DNA of 50,418 nucleotides from JAKAKT01 sp041305385 (GTDB lineage: Archaea > Micrarchaeota > Micrarchaeia > Burarchaeales > JAKAKT01), in assembly GCA_041305385.1 (NCBI GenBank), contig JBFYLO010000028.1, positions 1-50,418 on the forward strand, in the 5' to 3' direction. Shown here piece by piece: positions 29,741-38,289 of this stretch; the first letter of the stretch is position 1; each line of letters begins with the position of its first letter. A program made the position numbers and the translations under genes. Under the pieces are notes generated by a model. The model worked only from the letters and a program-made list of their open reading frames with translations. It was not told the DNA's origin and made no database searches.

Positions 29741-31879
29741 TTACTTCGTTTTCCACGGACTTCTATAAAAAATGTACGAGAGTACGTAAGCGAAGAAAGC
29801 AATCAAGTACAAAGTCTTCATTCCATAAACAAGTACAGAATACTCGGCAATGCCGCCAATCACTGCCCCCAGCGTGTTCATCCCTAGTGATCTACCGCTG
29901 TTATCCGTTTTGTCAAAGTAAATTGCAAAAACTATTGCGGCGAAAAAAATCGGGATAGTAAGGTATGCAGTGGACAGCGCTTCCTTGATAATCGGGCTCG
30001 CACCAGCAAAATTAGAAACCGGGAACAGATAGTTCAGCGCTATGCTTGCTAGCAGAAACGCGTAATATATCCCTACGCGCTTCGGCTTGAACTTCATCAC
30101 AAACAAGTTGGCTAAAAAAATCATGGCGAGCACACCAGTTATAACAAGAGAGCTGACGATCCACACGGACCCGATCAGCAGGGACATCTCCGTAAGGCTC
30201 TTAGTTTCCAAAAGCATGAAAGAAAAGCCCAAGAGGAACAAGTGCAAATCACTTCTAGCCAGATTCATTGCATTGTTCATTTTAAACAAAATCAGCGCGG
30301 ATAGGAGAGCCAGGAACAGCATCACTAAATAGTTCCCAGGAATCGCCCTATCACGCATATAAAGAAAAGGCCAATCATCCGTAGGTACTTCAACGTTATC
30401 ACTAAAGCCGGACGTTTCAACAAACCCAGAAACGTTGCTTAAATAAAGCCAGGTGTAGTCACCGGGTTGTTGTTTCTCTTCGTCCGCGACCACCAGTTGG
30501 CTTACCGGAATGGTTTCGTTTACCTTCATCTCACCATTTTTCACTAGAAAAACCGTACCCCAGCCATATCTATCCGATTGGAACACTACCGGCTCCTGCT
30601 TGAAAGTGATGTTCAGTATATGAAATATGCGGTCCGCAATCCATTTCTCGTGAACAGTGAATGTAACTGCAACAGTGCCGTTTTCTTTCAAAACTTTCTT
30701 AACTTCATTAAAAGATTCGACGGTGTACACAAAACTGTCCATCCTGACACTGGGCATGCTAGAAAAAATCCTATGAGAATCGAGGAAGCCAAATATGACA
30801 ACGTCGTATGTCTTGTTCGTCTTCCTAATGAAAGACCGAGCATCGTCTACTATCAGGTTCACCCCTCCGTTTTCATACGGTCTTTCTGGATGCAGTTCCC
30901 TGCCAAGGGCCGCTATCACCGGGTCTATCTCGATGGCATCCACCTCTTCCGCACCGTTTCTTAAGGCGGCGGCAACGTCGTTGCCTCCGCCAGCACCGAG
31001 CACCAGCACGCTCTTGGGGTTGCTCATTTTATACGGCAGGTCGTACATTGCCCTCTTGCTCTCAAGATATGGGCTGTTCCCGCCTCCATCATCAAGGTTC
31101 AGTAATTCTTGGTGACTGTCCGAATTGACGAAGAGCTGGAGGTTCTCGTTTCCAATCTCGGGGGCGTCGCCAATGCTCAGCGGCCACACAGTGATTTGAT
31201 AATATGGCGACCAGTACAAGTTGGTACCAATCATACTCGGAACGGTCAGAACAAGTATGCTGCAAAGTACGAAGAAGGTAGAAAAAATCTTCTCATTCCG
31301 TTTCCTTAAAAGCAGAAGAACTGGGGCAAAGCACGCAAAAAACCAGTGTGCCGGATGAGTGTAAATCAATGACAGCCCCAAAAACGCAAGAGTTCCGGCT
31401 ATGCTGCCCGCAATGTTTGCGCAGTACGTCGGAAGTGGTCGGCCCTTATTCATCGCCTCCCCGAGTTTTTCCCCAATATAACAGAAAAGTATTGCGTTGA
31501 AAAAGAACAATGCTGTTGTGACTAAATACGGCAGGTAACTATGCGCAATGGAGTTCCGGTTCCAGATGAATTCGCTATCGTTCGAAGGGGCAAACAGAAT
31601 CGGCCCGAGAATCGTTACTAGAGTGACAAACAGCATCGTTTTCATAAAAAACGTGCTCCACTCTCGTCTGCCGCTAACTAACAGGCCAATACTCATTCCC
31701 AAAAAGCAAGAGAGCAGTGCGAAATTGGCGAAATACGCAAAATACCGCACTACTGTCGAAAGCCACCGGATCATAAACAGTTCGAAAAATAGCAGCACGT
31801 AGCTTATGACAAATGTTTCTACATACTCCTCTTTTAATCGGATAGTAAAAAGCTTTTGTGGATTAAACGCTCTAATCAC
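29741..31879 (-). CDS. Membrane protein with spermidine synthase-like methyltransferase-fold domain
   Basis: A 712-residue protein. N-terminal helices (about 20-225) are followed by a soluble Rossmann domain (about 240-480) with VLVLGAGGGNDVAAAL and VDAIEIDPVIAALGREL, then about seven C-terminal helices. The nucleotide-binding motifs are those of the spermidine synthase family. The D-x-x-D-P motif is replaced by FLDSHRIF, so polyamine transfer is not assured. It converges on the agmatine deiminase gene. Membrane SpeE-like proteins are common in environmental genomes and uncharacterised. Confidence 0.7.
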   Translation of the reverse strand: MIRAFNPQKLFTIRLKEEYVETFVISYVLLFFELFMIRWLSTVVRYFAYFANFALLSCFLGMSIGLLVSGRREWSTFFMKTMLFVTLVTILGPILFAPSNDSEFIWNRNSIAHSYLPYLVTTALFFFNAILFCYIGEKLGEAMNKGRPLPTYCANIAGSIAGTLAFLGLSLIYTHPAHWFFACFAPVLLLLRKRNEKIFSTFFVLCSILVLTVPSMIGTNLYWSPYYQITVWPLSIGDAPEIGNENLQLFVNSDSHQELLNLDDGGGNSPYLESKRAMYDLPYKMSNPKSVLVLGAGGGNDVAAALRNGAEEVDAIEIDPVIAALGRELHPERPYENGGVNLIVDDARSFIRKTNKTYDVVIFGFLDSHRIFSSMPSVRMDSFVYTVESFNEVKKVLKENGTVAVTFTVHEKWIADRIFHILNITFKQEPVVFQSDRYGWGTVFLVKNGEMKVNETIPVSQLVVADEEKQQPGDYTWLYLSNVSGFVETSGFSDNVEVPTDDWPFLYMRDRAIPGNYLVMLFLALLSALILFKMNNAMNLARSDLHLFLLGFSFMLLETKSLTEMSLLIGSVWIVSSLVITGVLAMIFLANLFVMKFKPKRVGIYYAFLLASIALNYLFPVSNFAGASPIIKEALSTAYLTIPIFFAAIVFAIYFDKTDNSGRSLGMNTLGAVIGGIAEYSVLVYGMKTLYLIAFFAYVLSYIFYRSPWKTK

Positions 31880-31972
31880 CTTCTAAGAATCCATTACCCC
31901 CGTTTGTTGTCCTTGGCTAGTTCTTGATACACTGATTAACTTAACGAGCTCGACTGCCTTCCGTGTCCTTAT

Positions 31973-32752
31973 CTATCGTATGTAACTCACATCGTCGTTT
32001 CCAATCGGTAGGGCCCCGCCTGCCATGGCGCTCTGCTTCTTGGCTTCGCTTTCCATCTTCTTCATGAAGCGCTCGCTCTCCTTGGCCCTGTGCTGGAGCT
32101 TGGCCAGGTCCATCTGGACTCCGAGAATCTTGGAGAGCATCTCTAGCACGCTCTGGGCCGATTTCGCATCCACATACCCCCCGTGGGTCTCGCCCATGAG
32201 GCAGACGCCCCTTATTCCATGAAGCTTGCCGAGCCCGAGAAGCAGGCCAGCGGCGCCTATGATGGAACCAGTGGCCTCTCCGAAAATAACCCCGTGCTGC
32301 TCATACTCCTTGAGCATGTCCTTGTGGGTGGCAGAGCCGAAGACCCTTGGTTTTTCGACCACCTTGCCGGTCCCATACCCCCCGAGAGTGTAAATCGTCT
32401 TCCCCCCGAGCTTCTTGAAATAGTCAATCATGGTCCCGCAAACTTCGAACTGGGCCTCGGAGGTTATGGCCTGGACATCGCCGATGAGGATTATTAGGTC
32501 GCTGCCATTCGGGTCCGGGTTCCTCCAGAGGTAGAACTTGTTCTTTAGCATCCTCACGATTCCCTTCCTGAGCATGAGCACCTGGTGCGGGAAGTGGGGG
32601 GAATACAGCTCGGCAATCTTTTCCGCCTTGAGCTCCTTTATCATGTGCTCTGCCGCGAGTTTGCCCACGAGCCCGATGCCCGGGAGGCCCTCTATGAGTA
32701 TGGGATTCTTGAGCTGCCCGGCTTCCTTGCTGATTATCGTAGTCTTGTGCAT
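31973..32752 (-). CDS. PAC2 family protein (proteasome assembly chaperone-like)
   Basis: About 259 residues of the archaeal PAC2 family: ILIEGLPGIGLVGKLAAEHMI at the N terminus, YTLGGYGTG, then GLLLGLGKLHGIRGVCLMGETHG. The C terminus is a charged helix. The family includes archaeal proteasome-assembly chaperone homologues, but the function in archaea is not settled. The ATG at 32752 lies 4 nt after nop10, at the end of a translation operon. Confidence 0.85.
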   Translation of the reverse strand: MHKTTIISKEAGQLKNPILIEGLPGIGLVGKLAAEHMIKELKAEKIAELYSPHFPHQVLMLRKGIVRMLKNKFYLWRNPDPNGSDLIILIGDVQAITSEAQFEVCGTMIDYFKKLGGKTIYTLGGYGTGKVVEKPRVFGSATHKDMLKEYEQHGVIFGEATGSIIGAAGLLLGLGKLHGIRGVCLMGETHGGYVDAKSAQSVLEMLSKILGVQMDLAKLQHRAKESERFMKKMESEAKKQSAMAGGALPIGNDDVSYIR

Positions 32753-32756
32753 AACG

Positions 32757-32912
32757 TCACTCGAGTCCTTTTTCCATGCGCCTATATCTCGCATACTTGT
32801 CCTCGGGAGAATACTTCGCGGGATGCGCCGTCTTAGTCTGCTGCCCGCAGTGGGTTTCCTTCATGGTATAGGAACTGCAGACCTGGCATTTCTTTATCTT
32901 CTTGAGGTTCAT
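32757..32912 (-). CDS. nop10: H/ACA RNP protein Nop10
   Basis: A 51-residue Nop10: MNLKKIKKCQVC, then TKTAHPAKYSPEDKYARYRR, the highly conserved linear motif that contacts Cbf5. It stabilises the H/ACA pseudouridylation particle. The first zinc half-site (CQVC) is intact; the second is reduced to THCG, so zinc binding may differ. The start overlaps the aIF2-alpha stop (ATGA). It is easily missed because of its size. Confidence 0.9.
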   Translation of the reverse strand: MNLKKIKKCQVCSSYTMKETHCGQQTKTAHPAKYSPEDKYARYRRMEKGLE

Positions 32913-33697
32913 TTCTCCTCTCCCGAAACAGTTATTGAGCAGTGCTTCTTCTTCATCTCTTCAGCGCCCAGCTTCGATATGGCCTGGACTGTTTTCTCAG
33001 CTCGCTTGTAGTCCTCGGCGACTATGCTGAGCTTGTAATTCGGGGCTCCCAGGTAGGAAATCCCGAGGGTAGTTTCAGCAGTTCCCAGCCCCTCGAACGC
33101 ATGCAGTATCTCCTTTATGGTCTCAATCCCGTCGGGTTCGGAGCATTGAATGTTGAGGGTTCTCGAGACCTCCACTCTCGGCTTCTTTATGTTTTGGGTC
33201 GAGAGTTCAATGAACGCAGCAGCATCATCGCCGGAAAGCCCCAGCTTCTTGACTGCTTCGGGGTCTGCCGCCGCCTGCTCGAAGGCATCCATCAGCCCCC
33301 CGAACTCCCTCATCATAATGGGGGACATCTCGGCGGAGAACTTCTGGGGCTCCTTTTTCAGCCTCTTCGCTAGCACATTGAGCAGGCTCTGGGCCCTCTT
33401 GTCCCTCTTGACGGACTCGAGCTTGAGCTTCTTCTCAGCCTCGCTGACCCTCTTTATGGACAAGTCTATCTGGTTCTTCTCAGGCACGAAGTGGTAGACC
33501 CGGGCGACCACCTTCTGATTTTCCTTTAGGAACTCGTGGATATTCTTGACCCAGCGCGAGGCGACCTCGGAGATGTGGACGAAGGCCTCCCTATTGTTGT
33601 ACTCATCGAGCGAGCAGAAAGCCCCGTAGGGGAATATCTTCCTTATGGTCGCTATGACCAGCTCGTCCTTCTCCGGCATCTTCTCCGTCGGGCTCAT
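32909..33697 (-). CDS. Translation initiation factor aIF2, alpha subunit
   Basis: A 262-residue aIF2-alpha: N-terminal S1 domain (ELVIATIRKIFPYGAFCSLDEY, FVHISEVASRWVKNI), a helical middle and a C-terminal alpha-beta domain. It forms part of the trimer that brings initiator Met-tRNA to the ribosome. It follows rps27e without a gap and overlaps nop10. The order L44e-S27e-aIF2-alpha-Nop10 is a classical archaeal cluster. Confidence 0.94.
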   Translation of the reverse strand: MSPTEKMPEKDELVIATIRKIFPYGAFCSLDEYNNREAFVHISEVASRWVKNIHEFLKENQKVVARVYHFVPEKNQIDLSIKRVSEAEKKLKLESVKRDKRAQSLLNVLAKRLKKEPQKFSAEMSPIMMREFGGLMDAFEQAAADPEAVKKLGLSGDDAAAFIELSTQNIKKPRVEVSRTLNIQCSEPDGIETIKEILHAFEGLGTAETTLGISYLGAPNYKLSIVAEDYKRAEKTVQAISKLGAEEMKKKHCSITVSGEEK

Positions 33698-33856
33698 CTA
33701 AAGTACCCCGAGTATCTTCCCGTGGACAATTGCCCTCGAGCCCCTGGGCTCGGCGATGACCTTCTCGCAGACCGAGCACTTGACCGCGCTCGAGGCATTG
33801 CCGAATACGTTCTGCTCATTTCCACATTCGCACTTAACACGCAGGAACCTGCTCAT
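33698..33856 (-). CDS. rps27e: Ribosomal protein eS27
   Basis: A 52-residue zinc-ribbon ribosomal protein: FLRVKCECGNEQNVFGN, VKCSVCEKVIAEP, GKILGVL. The first cysteine pair is Cys-x-Cys, one residue tighter than the frequent C-x2-C. A ribosome site GAGGTTGAT precedes the ATG and a TATA-like ATTATTTATTGG lies some 35 nt upstream, so it may have its own promoter inside the operon. The stop is immediately before the aIF2-alpha start. Confidence 0.92.
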   Translation of the reverse strand: MSRFLRVKCECGNEQNVFGNASSAVKCSVCEKVIAEPRGSRAIVHGKILGVL

Positions 33857-33962
33857 TCAATCAACCTCTATTACAATCCAATAAATAATGCAAACTGCTC
33901 GAGTTTTCGAGTTCCCCCGACCCTGGAATTCGAGCGAGTCTTTGCATTATTTTTATTTTTAC

Positions 33963-34244
33963 CTATGCCTTGATTTCCAGCTTCTTTTTCGTCCTGGTGC
34001 CGATGACCCTCTCCTGCTTCTTCTTGCACACGGAGCATGTCAGAACAATCTTCTGCCTCTTGCCCTGCTTCCTGACAGGCTTCTCCCCGGCGACCTTGCC
34101 GACATATCCCTTGATAACTCGCTCGTGCTGCCTGTTGCCCCAGGCAAGGCTCCTAGCCCTGCCCTTGGAGGCGAGCTTGGCCTTGTGCTCGGTGTGCTTT
34201 TTGCAATGAGGGCAGTATGCGTTCACTTTCTGCGGATAATTCAT
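33963..34244 (-). CDS. rpl44e: Ribosomal protein eL44
   Basis: A 93-residue eL44: MNYPQKVNAYCPHCKKHTEH, the central basic region and the second zinc pair in LTCSVCKKKQ. The frame continues upstream to 34268, but the ATG at 34244 has GGAGAGGTG a few nucleotides before it and matches the family start. It follows gins51. A poly-T tract on the coding side just after the stop region (33935-33962) may end some transcripts. Confidence 0.93.
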   Translation of the reverse strand: MNYPQKVNAYCPHCKKHTEHKAKLASKGRARSLAWGNRQHERVIKGYVGKVAGEKPVRKQGKRQKIVLTCSVCKKKQERVIGTRTKKKLEIKA

Positions 34245-34264
34245 AACGACACCTCTCCTAAGCA

Positions 34265-34810
34265 TCATATCCCGTTTGCCGCTCCCCGGCGGATGAGCCT
34301 CTGGGCCTCTTCCTCTGAGAGCAGCGTCTCGGCCCCGTTCTTGAAGGGTCCGTAGGTGCTTCCGTTCATCCCGACGAACTCGGGCAGGTCCATGAGGAAT
34401 TTGAGCTTAACCATCCTGTCCCTTTCTTCCAAAGGCGCCTCGGGCACCCTCTTCTGCGAAAGCCGATGTTCGAACCTCTCGCGGTTTTTTTCGAGCAGGG
34501 TCACGACCGAAGAAAGAAGAGCTTTCTCCTCGGAGGCAAGGCCGTCGATTTCTTCGCCGGTCCTCGCGGCCCTCATGGCGCGCAGCAGGATTTTGCCCTC
34601 CCGCCGAAAATATATGTCCCGTACAATTTTTAAAGTGTTCTCGTACTCGTGGGCCATTTGGAGGGAGAAATCCCCCTTCAGCTTCGCCTCCAGCCTCTCG
34701 AGAAGCGCCGTCGCCTCGGAGTAGAAATTATCCGGGAGCGGAACGAGCGTTGCCGAGGACATCTCCTTTCGCTGGAGCCTCCTAAGCTCGTCATAAGTCA
34801 ATTCAGCCAC
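34265..34810 (-). CDS. GINS complex subunit (Gins51-type)
   Basis: A 181-residue GINS protein, part of the archaeal CMG-like replicative helicase complex. The A domain starts ELTYDELRRLQRKEMSSATLVPLP-type with PDNFY, and the smaller B domain is C-terminal (VKFL-like KLKFLMDLPEFVGMNGS). A-then-B order indicates Gins51, not Gins23. It is the first gene of the ribosomal operon. The start is unambiguous. Confidence 0.85.
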   Translation of the reverse strand: MAELTYDELRRLQRKEMSSATLVPLPDNFYSEATALLERLEAKLKGDFSLQMAHEYENTLKIVRDIYFRREGKILLRAMRAARTGEEIDGLASEEKALLSSVVTLLEKNRERFEHRLSQKRVPEAPLEERDRMVKLKFLMDLPEFVGMNGSTYGPFKNGAETLLSEEEAQRLIRRGAANGI

Positions 34811-34927
34811 AATAGCACCGAGAAAGTTATGGAAAGAATAATTGAAATACGTTGCGGGGGATAAGTTTCCACAGGGAAAACCGAAAAAACCCGAAAAAAA
34901 GGATTAAATCAAAACAAAAAACAGCGA

Positions 34928-34987
34928 AAACTCGGCCCGCTTCGAGGCGGGTGCTCGGACTCGAGTCTTCGAATCGGGTCCGAGTTT
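34928..34987. other. Structured leader or intergenic RNA element
   Basis: AAACTCGG (34928-34935) pairs with CCGAGTTT (34980-34987). Inside are CCCGC/GCGGG (34936-34940, 34947-34951) and the palindrome GACTCGAGTC (34958-34967). It ends 29 nt before the ATG of the gene at 35017 and follows an A-rich tract. It could be a leader structure for that gene or part of another hairpin element. No known riboswitch is recognised. Confidence 0.35.
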
Positions 34988-35016
34988 AGATTTTGGTTTT
35001 TCGTGGTGTGTTTTCG

Positions 35017-35529
35017 ATGGAAATCTCAGTTGCAGCTGTTTCAGTTGCCGGAAAACGTGAGAACTGGCTCGAAATCAGGGCGGAAAAATCGGATTCCGAC
35101 AAGCCAGACATCAAGCTCGGGCTGAAGAAGCACAGGAATCCCGCCATCAAGAGCAAGTTCGAGTTCACCAAGGGCGAGTTCGGGGAGGATGCGGCAAGGC
35201 TGTGGTTCGGGTTCGAGGTCTCGGTGGAAGTGGATGAGGACAAGGGCTTGAAGGGAAAACTGCTGGGGAAGCAGGTTCAAAAGACGACTGCCGGGAAGCT
35301 CTCCATAGACTTCGTTTCCCTCTTTCGCGGGACAAAGCTCGAGATTGAGAACATCCGCCTCATCTGGGAAGCGAGCATGCTGGCCAAGACAATCCCGAAA
35401 AAGGACCTGGAAAGGCTCTATGCCATCGCAACCAGCACAAAACTGCCGGAAAACTTGACAAAAGGGGTCGATTCGCAGGTGCTTCTTTTGTTCGAGCTTC
35501 TTCGAGGGAGCAAGATTAGCATAGGTTAG
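35017..35529 (+). CDS. Hypothetical soluble protein
   Basis: A 170-residue protein with no family that I recognise. It begins MEISVAAVSVAGKRENWLEI and is rich in charged beta strands (IEIENIRLIWE) with a C-terminal helix pair (IPKKDLERLYAIATS, QVLLLFELLRG). The ATG at 35017 has GGTGTG suitably upstream; the frame opens 8 codons earlier. No signal peptide or membrane helix. Codon use is like the neighbouring genes. Confidence 0.55.
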   Translation: MEISVAAVSVAGKRENWLEIRAEKSDSDKPDIKLGLKKHRNPAIKSKFEFTKGEFGEDAARLWFGFEVSVEVDEDKGLKGKLLGKQVQKTTAGKLSIDFVSLFRGTKLEIENIRLIWEASMLAKTIPKKDLERLYAIATSTKLPENLTKGVDSQVLLLFELLRGSKISIG

Positions 35530-35553
35530 CGTTAAATAGTAGGAATAAACATA

Positions 35554-36429
35554 GTGAATCTAATGCAATTGAATTACAAGTGGGAAAAGAGAGACGCAAT
35601 TTACCTGCTTGCAGCTTTGCTACCACTGCTCTCAGGTATAATAGTTACACTATTATATGGGTTGTTTGACCCATCCACAGACATTTCTTTATCACTGGCT
35701 GTCGCCTTCCTCATGCTGCCGTTTTATTTCTTGCTTTATTTTCCAGCGATGCTTGCCCTCTGGCTCCTAAGGTCGCAGAAGAACGAGATTATAGACAAAT
35801 TAGTTCTCATCTTTGCAGTTCTAGAACTAATCTCAATAATACCGATCGCAGGCTCGTTCGCGTTTTTAGGTTTGTTCCCGACGATCATTGGATTGTTCAC
35901 GTTTTCGTTTCCCCTTCTGGTAATAGGTTATTTCGCAATAATGCGCTTCCGGAAAGGAGACAAGAGCTGGCGCAAGCTTGCATTGGCTGTACTAATCTAT
36001 ACATTGATCACGGTGCTCCTCCTTTACTTATCAGATATTCATGGTTACCCGCCAGAAACCTGCATGATGCCAGCAGGAATAAACTGCCAGAAAACATATC
36101 TGTCAACTGACGGAACCATGGCAGTGACACTTGTGAATGGACTCCAGAAGAACATCGTAGTCACAGGTATGGCATGCACCCAGGAGAGCGACCCAACGGA
36201 CTTTGAAGCTCAAGACATTTCAGCCTCAATGGGCCAGGCCTTCTCACCTGAGAATCCATTAACATGCTATGACTTGAATGGAGACAGCATAGTTGAGGGT
36301 GGCGCCCTTGCCAACGGTTATGAATACAGCGGGAAAATCTACCTCAAATACTACTTTGTCGATGAAGGAAGCGCAAACATAAGGACGATAGTAGGAACTG
36401 TGACGGTCAAAGCTCAGACACCATATTAA
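35554..36429 (+). CDS. Membrane protein with Cys-rich C-terminal domain, paralogue 1
   Basis: About 291 residues from the GTG at 35554 (or 288 from the ATG at 35563). About five membrane helices are followed by an extracytoplasmic domain of about 120 residues: CMMPAGINCQKTYLSTDG, NGLQKNI, GMACTQESDPTDFEAQD, LTCYD, YYFVDEGSANIRTI, GTVTV. The four Cys may form disulfides. The domain resembles C-terminal surface domains seen in other small archaeal membrane or pilin-like proteins; function unknown. It shares this domain almost identically with the next two genes. Confidence 0.65.
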   Translation: MNLMQLNYKWEKRDAIYLLAALLPLLSGIIVTLLYGLFDPSTDISLSLAVAFLMLPFYFLLYFPAMLALWLLRSQKNEIIDKLVLIFAVLELISIIPIAGSFAFLGLFPTIIGLFTFSFPLLVIGYFAIMRFRKGDKSWRKLALAVLIYTLITVLLLYLSDIHGYPPETCMMPAGINCQKTYLSTDGTMAVTLVNGLQKNIVVTGMACTQESDPTDFEAQDISASMGQAFSPENPLTCYDLNGDSIVEGGALANGYEYSGKIYLKYYFVDEGSANIRTIVGTVTVKAQTPY

Positions 36430-36463
36430 ATAGTTTAAATTAAGATAGTGAACCGGTGCGAAA

Positions 36464-37144
36464 ATGAAATTGTCCGATAAACTCACAGTTATCATTGTTC
36501 TCCTTGGTGCGCTGACTTTGAACATCTTCACTTTCTTAAGCACTTATAATTGCGTATTTAATTGCCCATTCCCCCATTTATTCCCTATTTTACCATTGAA
36601 CGACTCGCTCTTGTTTTTCTTTTCTGAACTGTTTTCCATCGCAGCATTGGTCTTCGCAGTTATCAAGATACTACGAAAAAGTGACGACGCGCACGTTATT
36701 GCTTTATCTATTACAGTATTAATCTCTGGGTTTGTGTTGTTTCTTTCATTTTTTGGCGAGGTTCTGCCACTAACCCCAGAGATCTGCATGATGCCTGCCG
36801 GGATAAACTGCCAGAAGACGTATTTGTCCACTGATGGAACCTTGAACGTAACTCTAGTTAATGGGTTGCAGAAGACCATTCATATCGTAGGCATGAAATG
36901 CACCCAGGAGAGCGACCCAACGGACTTTGAAGCTCAAGACATTTCAGCCTCAATGGGCCAGGCCTTCTCACCTACCGTTCCATTAACATGCTATGACTCT
37001 CAAGGAATTCCCGTAGGAACTCTCAGCGACGGCGAGCAATACAGCGGGAAAATCTACCTCAAATACTACTTTGTCGATGAAGGAAGCGAAAACATAAGGA
37101 CTATAGTAGGAACGGTGACGGTCAGAGCTCAGACACCCTATTAA
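36464..37144 (+). CDS. Membrane protein with Cys-rich C-terminal domain, paralogue 2
   Basis: 226 residues: three membrane helices, unrelated in sequence to those of paralogue 1, then the same C-terminal domain (from about residue 104). About 75 bp in the domain (36899-36973) is identical to paralogue 1. The start has the leader AGATAGTGAACCGGTGCGAA, which is repeated almost exactly before paralogue 3, with TTTAAATTAAG as TATA. This indicates tandem duplication including promoter and gene end. Confidence 0.65.
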   Translation: MKLSDKLTVIIVLLGALTLNIFTFLSTYNCVFNCPFPHLFPILPLNDSLLFFFSELFSIAALVFAVIKILRKSDDAHVIALSITVLISGFVLFLSFFGEVLPLTPEICMMPAGINCQKTYLSTDGTLNVTLVNGLQKTIHIVGMKCTQESDPTDFEAQDISASMGQAFSPTVPLTCYDSQGIPVGTLSDGEQYSGKIYLKYYFVDEGSENIRTIVGTVTVRAQTPY

Positions 37145-37179
37145 ATAGTTTAAATTAAGATAGTGAATCGGTGCGAAAA

Positions 37180-37977
37180 TTGAAGCTCTCTTACATTTTC
37201 ATTTTTCTGGTGCTGGTTTTCGGGATAAATTTGGCTAGCTGCCCAGTAATCTGCATGATGCCAGCAGGAATAAACTGCCAGAAGATGCGTTTGTCCACTG
37301 ACGGAACCTTGGATATAAATCTTGGGGATGGGATGCAGAAGAACATTCATATCGTAGGCATGAAATGCACCCAGGAGAGCGACCCAACGGATTTTGAAGC
37401 TCAAGACATTTCAGCTTCAATGGGGCAGATCTTCTCACCTACCGTTCCATTAACATGCTATGACTCTCAAGGAATTCCCGTAGGAACTCTCAGCAACAGT
37501 TATCAATACGGCGGGAAAATCTACCTCAAATACTACTTTGTCGATGAAGGAAGCGCAAACATAAGGACGATAGTAGGAACTATAACGGTTAAAGCACAAA
37601 ATACAACTCCCCAGTGGTGGGAAAACCAAAACATTCCGTGCTTCTCAATAGTCTTAGTAATCATCTTACTATTCGCCTCTTCATTTAGGCGCGAAAGAAA
37701 TGCTCTTCTGCAGTATGCCATAGGCGTTCTTGTTTCGTTGCTGTCACTCGTTGTGATGAATTATATAGACAGCTTCTATATCAATCACTTGTTTGATTAC
37801 AATATATTATACTTCATGTTACCCACTCCTCTCGTACTTTTAATCGCAATTGGCATAGTTCTAAAACTTTCAAAGAAATTAAACGCAAAAGAATCAATTC
37901 GCCCGTACCTCACAGGGGCGTTTCTCGTTCTGGTCCTCGGCCTCCTTTATTGGATATCGTGGATGCCTTCATGTTAG
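37180..37977 (+). CDS. Membrane protein with Cys-rich domain, paralogue 3, inverted layout
   Basis: 265 residues from the TTG at 37180. Here a signal-like N terminus (MKLSYIFIFLVLVFGINLAS) leads directly into the Cys-rich domain (about 25-143), followed by three or four membrane helices at the C terminus, so the domain is on the other side of the helices from paralogues 1 and 2. I chose TTG because it sits at the same distance from CGGTGCGAA as the ATG of paralogue 2. A GTG at 37171 is also possible. Confidence 0.6.
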   Translation: MKLSYIFIFLVLVFGINLASCPVICMMPAGINCQKMRLSTDGTLDINLGDGMQKNIHIVGMKCTQESDPTDFEAQDISASMGQIFSPTVPLTCYDSQGIPVGTLSNSYQYGGKIYLKYYFVDEGSANIRTIVGTITVKAQNTTPQWWENQNIPCFSIVLVIILLFASSFRRERNALLQYAIGVLVSLLSLVVMNYIDSFYINHLFDYNILYFMLPTPLVLLIAIGIVLKLSKKLNAKESIRPYLTGAFLVLVLGLLYWISWMPSC

Positions 37978-38034
37978 TAGCAGCTCCCAAAACCAACGGA
38001 TCAGGCCAGTTTCGCCCTTCTCTTGCAAACTAAA

Positions 38035-38289
38035 CTAATAAATCCTTCCTCTCGTATCGAGGTCGAAAACAACAATCTCTTTTGATTCCCAGAAAATATG
38101 AAAGATGATTCTCCACTCGCCGACCCTTAGCCTGAACACGTCCTCTGCTCCGTGCATCTTTTTCACATCGAGCCTAGTTTCAGGAAAATCTCTAAGTTCC
38201 TTGATTCGGTGCAGAAGCCTCAGTCTCAAGCCTCGGTCCAGCTTGTCCAACCTCTTCAGAACCGAAGGCTCGATGAAAACTCGAAACAT
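38035..38289 (-). CDS. RelE/ParE-type toxin
   Basis: An 84-residue RelE-superfamily protein: VFIEPSVLKRLDKLDRGLRLRLL, MHGAEDVFRLRVGEWRIIFHI and VFDLDTRGRIY. The GEWRI and DTRGRIY motifs carry the basic residues usual in mRNA-cleaving RelE toxins. It overlaps the antitoxin stop by 1 nt and ends 5 nt from the outer direct repeat. Confidence 0.85.
   Translation of the reverse strand: MFRVFIEPSVLKRLDKLDRGLRLRLLHRIKELRDFPETRLDVKKMHGAEDVFRLRVGEWRIIFHIFWESKEIVVFDLDTRGRIY

Noticed and set aside
29741..31879. Calling this gene speE (spermidine synthase)
   Set aside because: The Rossmann motifs fit, but the catalytic D-x-x-D-P region is changed and the membrane bundles are atypical, so a function name would overstate the evidence.
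33698..33856. Tight Cys-x-Cys pair in eS27 as a notable defect
   Set aside because: Archaeal eS27 zinc ribbons vary in this spacing and the rest of the protein is normal; I do not consider it a finding.
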